Assembly (NCBI GenBank): GCA_017936985.1
Contig: JAGBEM010000277.1
Span: forward strand, 1-11,788
From: Oscillospiraceae bacterium
GTDB taxonomy: Bacteria; Bacillota_A; Clostridia; Oscillospirales; Oscillospiraceae
Reading direction: 5' to 3'
DNA length: 11,788 nucleotides
The stretch's first letter is position 1. Each line of letters starts with the position of its first letter. The notes under the pieces were generated by a model that searched no databases, was not told where the DNA came from, and worked only from the letters and a program-made list of their open reading frames with translations. A program made the position numbers and the translations under genes. Positions 6,153 through 11,788 of this stretch are shown one piece after another.

Positions 6153-7115
6153 TTATCGGTTGACCCAGTTGACAGGATCTTTCCCGTCCAGGACATCGAT
6201 CACTTCCTGCGCGGTATACAGGGCGACATTTTTATACACTTCGGCAGTCTCGGCGCCGGTGTGAGGCGTCGTAATAATATTGGGAATTTTCAGAATCCTG
6301 CTGTCCATAGACAGGGGTTCTTCCTCATAGACGTCGGTGGCTGCACCCGCAAGATGGCCGGATTCCACCGCATCACACAGAGCCTCTGTATCTACAAGGC
6401 CGCCTCTTGCCGTGTTGATAAAGTAAGATCCGGGCTTCATCATGGCAAAGGTTTCCTTGTTCATAATATGCAGATTTTCTTCCGTGCAGGGAATATGGAT
6501 GCTCAGAATATCGCTGTTGCGCAAAACATCCTCTTTATTCACCAACGTGACATTGAGCTCGCGGGCAGCCTCTTCATTGGGGAACATATCGTAAGCAATG
6601 ATGTTTACATCGAAGCCCGTCAGCTTCTTTGCCACGCGGCGGGCAATGTCACCGAAGCCCAGCAGTCCGATGGTCATGCCGGAAATATCATGGCCCACAA
6701 AGCGATGCCACTTTCCCTGCTTAAGCTCACCGTTCAGCCATGAGGCCTGACGCAGAGAGTCCAGCATAAAACAGAGGCATAGCTCCGCCACGGCATTGGC
6801 ATTTTTCCCTTTAGCGTTGATGACCTTGATACCATGGCGCTTAGCCGCTTCCAAGTCGATATTGTCAACACCAACGCCGAATTTGGCCAGGGCTTTGAGT
6901 TTGGGGGAAAGTTTAAAAACCTCCTCCGTCCAGTCGTCCAAGCCCAGTACAACACCGTCTATATCTCCCATGACCTGAGAAAGCTCCTCAAAGGTCAAAA
7001 ATGGCATTTCCTTATGATTAATGATCAGCTCGCAGTTATTAGCGTGGAACAAATTGATGGCATCCTGGCACAGTTCCTCATAGTGAGAAGCCGTTACTAA
7101 AACTTTCCTTTTCAA
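6153..7115 (-). CDS. D-2-hydroxyacid dehydrogenase, phosphoglycerate dehydrogenase-like
   Basis: A full-length protein of 320 residues with the two-domain D-2-hydroxyacid dehydrogenase fold. Substrate-loop KFGVGVDNID (78-87), cofactor motif GLLGFGDIARR (150-160) and D176 at the end of the following strand (favouring NAD over NADP) are present. The catalytic residues are R237 (NTARGGLVD), E266 (DVYEEEP) and H285 (TPHTGAET). It would interconvert a 2-oxoacid and a D-2-hydroxyacid, such as hydroxypyruvate/glycerate, phosphoglycerate or a 2-ketoaldonate. It lacks the ACT domain of many SerA proteins. A second family member lies upstream at the right edge of the window. The start is TTG at 7113-7115: GGAG lies nine bases upstream, no ATG or GTG is available nearby, and an in-frame TAA occurs two codons before it. 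It follows the ABC ATPase by 16 bases and precedes the SDR by 17. Confidence 0.9.
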   Translation of the reverse strand: MKRKVLVTASHYEELCQDAINLFHANNCELIINHKEMPFLTFEELSQVMGDIDGVVLGLDDWTEEVFKLSPKLKALAKFGVGVDNIDLEAAKRHGIKVINAKGKNANAVAELCLCFMLDSLRQASWLNGELKQGKWHRFVGHDISGMTIGLLGFGDIARRVAKKLTGFDVNIIAYDMFPNEEAARELNVTLVNKEDVLRNSDILSIHIPCTEENLHIMNKETFAMMKPGSYFINTARGGLVDTEALCDAVESGHLAGAATDVYEEEPLSMDSRILKIPNIITTPHTGAETAEVYKNVALYTAQEVIDVLDGKDPVNWVNR

Positions 7116-7124
7116 AGATTATCA

Positions 7125-7128
7125 CTCC
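7125..7128 (-). promoter_or_regulatory. Ribosome binding site that fixes a TTG start
   Basis: GGAG on the minus strand lies nine bases before TTG at 7115-7113. With an in-frame stop just upstream and the family's usual first beta-strand beginning right after the TTG, it supports TTG as the initiation codon of the dehydrogenase at 6153-7115. Confidence 0.65.
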
Positions 7129-7131
7129 AAC

Positions 7132-7878
7132 CTAAATTGTTTGAATCTGTCTAATAAACTTGGCTACACTTTCGTGCTGCGGATTATTAAAGAACTCGTG
7201 CGGTGTGTTTGTCTCCAAAAACTTGCCGTTTTCCAAGAAAGAAATGCGATGGGCGGCTTCCTTGGCAAAGGCCATCTCATGAGTCACCACAATCATGCTT
7301 CTCTTTTCTTCCGCCAGCTCTTTCATAATGTCCACCACTTCGCCGACCATCTCAGGGTCAAGGGCGCTGGTGGGCTCATCAAACAGAATCATATCCGGGA
7401 ACATATTCAGCGCTCTTGCAATTGCTACACGCTGTTGCTGACCGCCGGAGAGCATACTGGGTTTAGAATGCATCTTGTCGGCAAGACCGACCTTCTCCAG
7501 GAACATCTTGCCGGTCTCCTCGGCCTCTTTTTCGCTCTTGTGAAGCGACTGAACGGGGCCAAATGTTACATTTTGCAGGGCGGTCATATTAGGAAACAGA
7601 TTAAAGTTTTGAAAAACCATGGCAACTCTCTGACGAACCGCTTTTGCCGTATGCTTGTTTACTTCTTTTCCTTCAACTAAGATGGAACCGCTGTTCAGCT
7701 TTTCCAGATAGTTGATGCATCGGATCAGCGTACTCTTGCCCGCACCGCTGCGCCCACAGATAACGTGGGTTTCGCCTTGCATAAAGCTGAAGTTCATATG
7801 GTCCATAATGACCGTCTTTCCTTCGTTATAGCTTTTGCAAGCGTCTCTCAACTCGACTAGGATTTTTTCTTCAGCCAT
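7132..7878 (-). CDS. ABC transporter ATP-binding protein, polar amino acid family (GlnQ-like)
   Basis: A protein of 248 residues, the usual length for GlnQ/HisP-type ATPases, working on the inner face of the membrane. In order: Walker A GRSGAGKST (42-50), Q-loop VFQNFNLFP (88-96), signature LSGGQQQR (143-150), Walker B MILFDEP (163-169), D-loop SALD and the H-loop histidine H200 in VVTHEM. FNLFPNMTALQNVTFGP is characteristic of the polar amino acid uptake (PAAT) branch. It powers import through the two permeases encoded directly upstream (26-base gap). The ATG at 7876-7878 has only a modest GGGG ribosome binding site. The cargo is not fixed by the ATPase. Confidence 0.95.
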   Translation of the reverse strand: MAEEKILVELRDACKSYNEGKTVIMDHMNFSFMQGETHVICGRSGAGKSTLIRCINYLEKLNSGSILVEGKEVNKHTAKAVRQRVAMVFQNFNLFPNMTALQNVTFGPVQSLHKSEKEAEETGKMFLEKVGLADKMHSKPSMLSGGQQQRVAIARALNMFPDMILFDEPTSALDPEMVGEVVDIMKELAEEKRSMIVVTHEMAFAKEAAHRISFLENGKFLETNTPHEFFNNPQHESVAKFIRQIQTI

Positions 7879-7904
7879 ATCTTTTTACCCCAATTTCGAT
7901 TATG

Positions 7905-8561
7905 TTAGTAATAGTTACTCAATCTGTACGTGGAACTACTATGGTCTGTGCGTTTCTCCACTCTGTGTCCGATGAACTCGATAATGGAGCAAAGCAGATA
8001 GTAGAAAACACCGATCAACAGATAGCCCAAAATGGGATTGAAAGTCAACGCCATTAACTGTCTTCCCATCCACATCAGATCCATAACGCCGACAACATAG
8101 ACGATGGTTGTATCCTTAACCAGCAGCACATACTGGCCGCAGAGCATAGGAACCATAGGCTTCAGGATCTGAGGTATATAGATTTTCCGCATAATCGTCC
8201 AAAATCCGACGCCTAATGATTCGCCGGCCATCATCTGTCCCTTGGGAACAGCTTCCAGGCAACCGCGAACAATATCGCCCACATATGCTGCATGATAAAG
8301 TGACAGACTTAAGAACGCCGTGAAAAACGCAGAATCCAAATTTGCGGAATAGTACAAAAGCTTTAAGATGACAATCGCCGGAATACCGCGCATAACGATC
8401 TTGTAAATGCTCAAAAAGGTGTCCATAATAGGAATCTTTTTGAACATGAGTATTCCCAAAATAACACCAACGACCAGCGTAGAGATCAGACAAATAGGAA
8501 CAAGTTGAAACGTTATAACGAGGCCGGACGACATGAAATTGATCATTTTTAACAAAGACAT
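7905..8561 (-). CDS. ABC transporter permease, polar amino acid family (second subunit)
   Basis: An integral membrane protein of 218 residues with about five hydrophobic segments (near 12-40, 46-70, 76-95, 136-160 and 178-198). The cytoplasmic coupling loop, EAVPKGQMMAGESLG (103-117) followed by IYIPQ, matches PAAT permeases, but the usual EAA triplet reads MAG. MRGIPAIVILKLLYY (57-71) corresponds to the normal RGTPLLVQL block in a degenerate form. The start was taken at the ATG at 8559-8561, which has GGAGG seven bases upstream and leaves a 4-base gap to the preceding permease stop; the longer reading overlaps that gene and starts with a polar tail. It probably pairs with the other permease as a heterodimer. 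Confidence 0.9.
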   Translation of the reverse strand: MSLLKMINFMSSGLVITFQLVPICLISTLVVGVILGILMFKKIPIMDTFLSIYKIVMRGIPAIVILKLLYYSANLDSAFFTAFLSLSLYHAAYVGDIVRGCLEAVPKGQMMAGESLGVGFWTIMRKIYIPQILKPMVPMLCGQYVLLVKDTTIVYVVGVMDLMWMGRQLMALTFNPILGYLLIGVFYYLLCSIIEFIGHRVEKRTDHSSSTYRLSNYY

Positions 8562-8565
8562 ATCT

Positions 8566-9213
8566 TTACCTCCGCACCATAGTCTTCTTTTCCATGTAAC
8601 GCCCCAACTGAGTGATAAGTGCAAAAATCAAAACATAAACAAGTGCCACAATCAAAATGGATGTGGAATTCAGATACTTTTCATAGAACTTATTACCGGC
8701 ACGCATCAGATCCATGATCATGATGATGGAAAACAGGGAGGTATCCTTCACGATGACGGATGCCTGGCCTGTAAGCATCGGAACGGCATTACTGAATGCT
8801 AAGGGAAACATGACCTTTCTCACGACCTGGAATTTCGTCAAACCCAGACTGCAAGCAGCTTCAATTTCCCCGCGAGGAATATCCTTGATGGCGCCGCGGA
8901 TAATTTCCGCAATAAAGGCGCTCTCATTTACGGTGATTGCCGCAATGCCACACATCAGTGCAGGCCAAGAGATATTCACCATCGGAAGACCGTAATAAAA
9001 GAAAAACATTATTACCAGCAGGGGCGTATTTCGGAATATGGAAATATATACCCTGCAAATTGCCGTCAGGCATTTGTTGTCATAGGCAACAATTATTGCC
9101 ACCAAAGCGCCCACTAAAACGGCGGTTATAATGGAAATCAATGAGGCAAAGAGCGTCGTGCCCAAGCCTTCCAATAAGGTAGGCAACCATTCAATAAATT
9201 GTATACGACTCAT
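8566..9213 (-). CDS. ABC transporter permease, polar amino acid family (first subunit)
   Basis: An integral membrane protein of 215 residues, a typical length for GlnP/HisM-type permeases. Hydrophobic segments lie near 18-43, 62-78, 82-105, 148-168 and 184-203. FRNTPLLVIMFFFYYGLP (60-77) and the coupling loop RGEIEAACSLGL (114-125, with EAA at 118-120) are canonical for the PAAT family. The ATG at 9211-9213 is preceded by AAAGG eight bases upstream. It follows the binding-protein gene across a 100-base spacer with a strong hairpin, and leads into the second permease 4 bases downstream. Confidence 0.93.
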   Translation of the reverse strand: MSRIQFIEWLPTLLEGLGTTLFASLISIITAVLVGALVAIIVAYDNKCLTAICRVYISIFRNTPLLVIMFFFYYGLPMVNISWPALMCGIAAITVNESAFIAEIIRGAIKDIPRGEIEAACSLGLTKFQVVRKVMFPLAFSNAVPMLTGQASVIVKDTSLFSIIMIMDLMRAGNKFYEKYLNSTSILIVALVYVLIFALITQLGRYMEKKTMVRR

Positions 9214-9240
9214 ATAATAAGCCTTTCTCTTGTTTTAGCT

Positions 9241-9274
9241 GACGGAGGTAACCCGTTGCTGGGTCGCCTCCGTC
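9241..9274 (-). promoter_or_regulatory. Strong intercistronic RNA hairpin between binding protein and permease genes
   Basis: GACGGAGG (9241-9248) pairs with CCTCCGTC (9267-9274), and inside it ACCC (9251-9254) pairs with GGGT (9261-9264) around a 6-base loop. The outer AGCT at 9237-9240 and 9277-9280 can extend the stem past a 2-base bulge. The minus strand continues AGCTAAAACAAG with no U tract, so it is not a normal intrinsic terminator. A stem here would protect the upstream binding-protein message and give more binding protein than permease, as is known in several ABC operons. Confidence 0.65.
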
Positions 9275-9313
9275 GCAGCTATTAACTCATTGGTTTTCTT
9301 CAGATACGAAAAA

Positions 9314-10141
9314 TTATGCACCGTATTCGCCCATGTAGGGAGTCCAGGGAGCGCCGTACCACTTCTCGCAGATGTCACTGTAGGTGCCGTCCATCTTGAT
9401 GATCTTCAGGTAGTTGTTGAAGGCATCTCTCAGAGTGTAGGAACCTGTATCCATCTTCAGAGCAAAGGCAACCGTATCGACGGACAGGGGCTCGGGCAGG
9501 ATAGCCAAGGTGTTGTCATCGGCGATCATAACGGAGGAGGTGTTGGTATCGGTCAGATAGGCATCCACACGGCCGGCCTTCAGGGCAGCAATAGCGTCGC
9601 TGGAAGAGCCGATCTCCTGAATCGTAGCATTGGGGAAGATCTCCTTGGCGATCTCAACGTACACACCGCCGGCAGGGCCGCAAACGGTCTTGGAGGCGTC
9701 GTTGAGCTCTTCGATGCTGGTCAGACCGCTGTTAGCGTTCACCATGGCAATACCATTGGAGTGGGTCACAGGCTCAGTGAACAGGACGGTAGCGGATCTG
9801 GCAGCCGTTCTGGAAATGTTCGCACTGGCCATGTCAGCCTTGCCGCTGTTGACCGCCTCAAACAGTTCAGAGAACTCCATGGGAGCCAACTCCAGCTTGA
9901 CACCGATGGCGCTGCAGAAACCTTCCATAATGTCGATGTTAAAGCCGATATACTCGCCGGTTTCCACATCGGCAAAGGTAAAGGGCTCAGAACCGACTTC
10001 GATAGCAGCAACCAACTTGCCTTCAGCCAGCACAGAGGCCAGCAGATCAGTATCTGCGCTTGCTCCCGACTGCTGGCTGCCGCAGCCAACAATTGAGAAC
10101 ACCATCAGTACCGTCAGTACCATAGCTAATACTTTTTTCAT
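9314..10141 (-). CDS. Amino-acid-type ABC transporter substrate-binding lipoprotein (SBP family 3)
   Basis: A protein of 275 residues starting with a lipoprotein signal peptide: MKKVLAMVLTVLMVFSIVGC, with lipobox IVGC and lipidated C20, then a Ser/Gly-rich linker. The mature part is a periplasmic-binding-protein type II domain. SEPFTFADVETGEYIGFNID (51-70) is the standard family-3 opening. R115 (in SRTAARSATVLFTEPV) and D198 (in GRVDAYLTDTNT) sit where the family holds the ligand alpha-carboxylate and alpha-amino groups, so an amino acid or amino-acid-like ligand is expected, not a free sugar. It would be anchored to the outer face of the membrane and deliver to the two permeases. The ATG at 10139-10141 has AGGAG seven bases upstream. 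A 17-base palindrome lies 30 bases upstream of the start. Confidence 0.94.
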   Translation of the reverse strand: MKKVLAMVLTVLMVFSIVGCGSQQSGASADTDLLASVLAEGKLVAAIEVGSEPFTFADVETGEYIGFNIDIMEGFCSAIGVKLELAPMEFSELFEAVNSGKADMASANISRTAARSATVLFTEPVTHSNGIAMVNANSGLTSIEELNDASKTVCGPAGGVYVEIAKEIFPNATIQEIGSSSDAIAALKAGRVDAYLTDTNTSSVMIADDNTLAILPEPLSVDTVAFALKMDTGSYTLRDAFNNYLKIIKMDGTYSDICEKWYGAPWTPYMGEYGA

Positions 10142-10170
10142 GTTGCATCTCCTTTGTTGTTTTTATTTTT

Positions 10171-10199
10171 AGAACACGCCGCGTGTTCCGGGGTCACAA
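10171..10199 (-). promoter_or_regulatory. Possible promoter of the binding-protein gene
   Basis: On the minus strand TTGTGA (10199-10194) is followed, after exactly 17 bases, by TGTTCT (10176-10171) and then an A/T-rich tract before the ribosome binding site. The -35 is a fair match (4 of 6) and the -10 a poor one (3 of 6). The palindrome at 10172-10188 fills most of the spacer, which would suit repression. Weak on its own. Confidence 0.25.
10172..10188. promoter_or_regulatory. Perfect 17-base palindrome, candidate operator
   Basis: GAACACGCCGCGTGTTC has perfect 8-base arms around one central base. It sits in the 73-base gap between the aminotransferase stop and the binding-protein start. 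On the minus strand it is followed by AAAAATAAAAAC instead of a U tract, so it is not an intrinsic terminator for these genes. A dimeric repressor or activator site is the simplest reading; an RNA hairpin is the alternative. Confidence 0.45.
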
Positions 10200-10214
10200 A
10201 TTCATAATCGTGCA

Positions 10215-11387
10215 TTAAAACAGGTTCAGACTATCCACATACTTATGGATTCTGCTCAGACCCTCTTGAATACCCTCTTTGCTGGTGGCATAGGACATAC
10301 GGAGATACCCGTCGCCGCCGGGGCCAAAGCCGGATGCGGGTACTGTAATTACATGGGTGTTTTTCAAGATTTCCATAGCCAGAGGCTCTGTGTCCAGGCC
10401 GGTTCTGCGCATGAGTTCCTTGACATTGACCATTGCGTAAAATGCACCCTTCGGAACTTTGACCGACATACCCGGGACAGCATTGATCATCTCACAGATC
10501 AGGTCTCTTCTCTCAAGGTACTCCTTGCGCATGTACTCAATATCCGCCTGACAGTTCTTAAGGGCATATGCGGCAGATCTCTGAAGAGGTTCCGGCAGAC
10601 AGGACACACCGTTTTCGTGCATCTTCTTCATGCCGGCAATAATCTCAGGGGTGGAAATGGCGTAACCGATTCTCCAACCGGGCATCGCCAACATCTTGGA
10701 AACACCGCTCACATATACAGCGCGCTCTCTGATGCCCTCGAAAGAGGTTATGCTGGTGTAGGGTTCCTCCGTGTAGACAAAGCGGCTGTAGATCTCATCG
10801 GAAATAACATACAGATTATGCTTGCAGATCAGCTCTGCCAGACGTTTGTTTGTCTCATAGTCGATCACGGCTCCCGTAGGATTGGAGGGCGAGGTCAGGA
10901 TAATAAGCTTAGTTTTCTCTGTAATCGCCGCCTCAATATCCTCTACCGTAGGAACAAAATCATTCTCCTCTTTGGCAATAACGGCCTTAAGGACAGCGCC
11001 GCACATGCTGATCTGGCCGAAATAATTGGGCCAGGCCGGGGTAACGAGGATAACCTCTTCGCCGGGGTTTACAAGGGCAAAGAGCGCCAACTGAATGGCC
11101 TCGGTAGCGCCGCAGGTAATCAGCACTTCGCCGTTGGGGTTGGGATTCAGGTCGTTGGCATGGTACTCCGCCACGGCTTCCCGCAGTTCCTTCAAACCGG
11201 CGTTGTCCGTGTAATGCGTTTTTTCCATGCGAAGCCATTTCACTGCATCTTCAATAACGGGAGTCGGCGCAGTAAAGCTTGGTTCGCCAATGGAAAAACT
11301 AATGGCATCATCCATGCCGTCTGCTGCATTGAACAGACGCCTGATTACGGAACCCGGCGTTGACTGAACAAGTTTTGACATTTCCAT
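10215..11387 (-). CDS. Class I PLP-dependent aminotransferase
   Basis: A protein of 390 residues of the fold type I aspartate/alanine/aromatic aminotransferase group, cytosolic. It would move an amino group between an amino acid and a 2-oxoacid. Visible landmarks: the opening SIGEPSF (32-38), HYTDNAGLKELREA (58-71), the PLP-contacting N169 in SPSNPTG, D197 and Y200 in ISDEIYSRF, the Schiff-base lysine K231 in SGVSKMLAMPGWRIGY, R239, and the carboxylate-binding R363 in YLRMSYA. The ATG at 11385-11387 was chosen over one two codons later because AGGAGG lies 11 bases upstream of it and 17 from the second. It follows the partial dehydrogenase by 25 bases. Combined with the importer and the dehydrogenases, a route from amino acid to 2-oxoacid to D-2-hydroxyacid is possible; the specific substrate cannot be named. 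Confidence 0.92.
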   Translation of the reverse strand: MEMSKLVQSTPGSVIRRLFNAADGMDDAISFSIGEPSFTAPTPVIEDAVKWLRMEKTHYTDNAGLKELREAVAEYHANDLNPNPNGEVLITCGATEAIQLALFALVNPGEEVILVTPAWPNYFGQISMCGAVLKAVIAKEENDFVPTVEDIEAAITEKTKLIILTSPSNPTGAVIDYETNKRLAELICKHNLYVISDEIYSRFVYTEEPYTSITSFEGIRERAVYVSGVSKMLAMPGWRIGYAISTPEIIAGMKKMHENGVSCLPEPLQRSAAYALKNCQADIEYMRKEYLERRDLICEMINAVPGMSVKVPKGAFYAMVNVKELMRRTGLDTEPLAMEILKNTHVITVPASGFGPGGDGYLRMSYATSKEGIQEGLSRIHKYVDSLNLF

Positions 11388-11412
11388 TTGCTTCAAATCC
11401 TCCTTTTTTGTC

Positions 11413-11788
11413 CTAAACCAGAACAAACTTCGGTTCTTCGCCGTTAAGCATCTGCACCACGGATCTTGCCGTATGCAGGCCCATCGCCTCATAGTTCTCA
11501 TAGGTTTCTGCGCCGAGATGCGGTGTGCAGATATAGTTGTCCAGCTTAAACAGCGGATTGGTGGGATCTACCGGCTCCGTTTCAAACACATCTGTACCAT
11601 AGCCGGCAACCTTTCCGGATACCAGAGCTTCGTACATATCGCTTTCCTTCACAATGGGGCCGCGAGCGGTATTCACAATATAGACGCCGTCCTTCATTCT
11701 GTCGAAGAGCTTCTTCTGGAACATACCTCTGGTCTCGTTATTGCAGGGAATGTGGATGGAGATGAGATCGCTCTGCTCGATCACTTCA
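11413..11788 (-). CDS. D-2-hydroxyacid dehydrogenase, C-terminal part (5' end outside window)
   Basis: The last 125 or so residues of a phosphoglycerate dehydrogenase-like protein, open through the right edge of the window. The end of the NAD-binding domain and the catalytic residues are present: SIHIPC, the arginine in NTARGPIV, the glutamate in DVFETEP and the histidine in TPHLGAET. It ends with TAA at 11413-11415. It is related to the complete enzyme at 6153-7115 (both share SIHIPC, NTARG and the uncommon TPHxGAET) but is clearly a separate gene with many differences, for example in the DVFETEP region and the C-terminal tail. Start and full length cannot be seen. Confidence 0.9.
   Translation of the reverse strand, partial: EVIEQSDLISIHIPCNNETRGMFQKKLFDRMKDGVYIVNTARGPIVKESDMYEALVSGKVAGYGTDVFETEPVDPTNPLFKLDNYICTPHLGAETYENYEAMGLHTARSVVQMLNGEEPKFVLV

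Noticed and set aside
9290..10172. Two plus-strand open frames (268 and 180 codons) opposite the binding-protein gene
   Set aside because: Both mirror the strong codon bias of the binding-protein gene on the other strand and resemble no known family.
10172..10188. Intrinsic terminator after the aminotransferase
   Set aside because: The stem is followed on the minus strand by an A-rich, not U-rich, tract.
10245..11363. Plus-strand open frame of 372 codons opposite the aminotransferase
   Set aside because: The minus-strand frame has a complete aminotransferase with all key residues; the plus frame has a His/Arg/Cys-rich composition typical of an antisense shadow.
1..11788. CRISPR array, tRNA or rRNA genes, insertion sequences, phage attachment sites
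   Set aside because: No regularly spaced repeats, cloverleaf-like segments, transposase or integrase frames, or terminal inverted repeats were seen on either strand.

Overview
The window looks like a chromosomal segment from a low-to-mid-GC Firmicute, most likely a gut-type Clostridia/Oscillospiraceae-like bacterium. Three things suggest this: the C-terminal end of a Jag/KhpB RNA-binding protein, strong AGGAGG-type ribosome binding sites, and tight co-directional operons. This is an inference from gene content, not a species call. A hand count gives 108/180 G+C for the first 180 bases (jag) and 77/180 for bases 1321-1500 (sugar cluster). The cluster therefore looks compositionally different from the adjacent housekeeping gene.

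Layout: jag (plus strand, 5' end outside the window) ends at 295 and is followed by a hairpin with T runs on both strands (about 311-344). Everything else, from the right edge down to 392, is on the minus strand. In transcription order it encodes: the C-terminus of a D-2-hydroxyacid dehydrogenase (cut by the window), a class I aminotransferase, a family-3 amino-acid-type solute-binding lipoprotein, two polar-amino-acid-type permeases, their ATPase, a second D-2-hydroxyacid dehydrogenase, a classical SDR, an FGGY kinase of the L-xylulose kinase (LyxK/SgbK) type, L-rhamnose isomerase (RhaA), a small ASRT-domain protein, a UlaE/SgbU-type L-xylulose-5-phosphate 3-epimerase and an AraD/UlaF/SgbE-type L-ribulose-5-phosphate 4-epimerase. 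No gap exceeds 300 bases; the longest (3653-3829) holds a terminator-like hairpin and possible promoter elements.

How it works together: the last part reads as a complete pentose route. RhaA is known to act on L-lyxose as well as L-rhamnose, giving L-xylulose. The LyxK-like kinase would give L-xylulose 5-phosphate, UlaE L-ribulose 5-phosphate, and AraD D-xylulose 5-phosphate for the pentose phosphate pathway. There is no rhamnulose-1-phosphate aldolase and no 3-keto-L-gulonate-6-phosphate decarboxylase, so neither ordinary rhamnose nor ascorbate catabolism fits. The SDR is translationally coupled to the kinase and may feed a polyol (xylitol or L-arabitol) into the same L-xylulose pool.

Two features stand out. 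One is the ASRT protein, a putative small-molecule binder named after the Anabaena sensory rhodopsin transducer, placed here inside a sugar pathway with no rhodopsin. The other is the pairing of this route with an amino-acid-type ABC importer, an aminotransferase and two D-2-hydroxyacid dehydrogenases, with no obvious sugar transporter or regulator in view.
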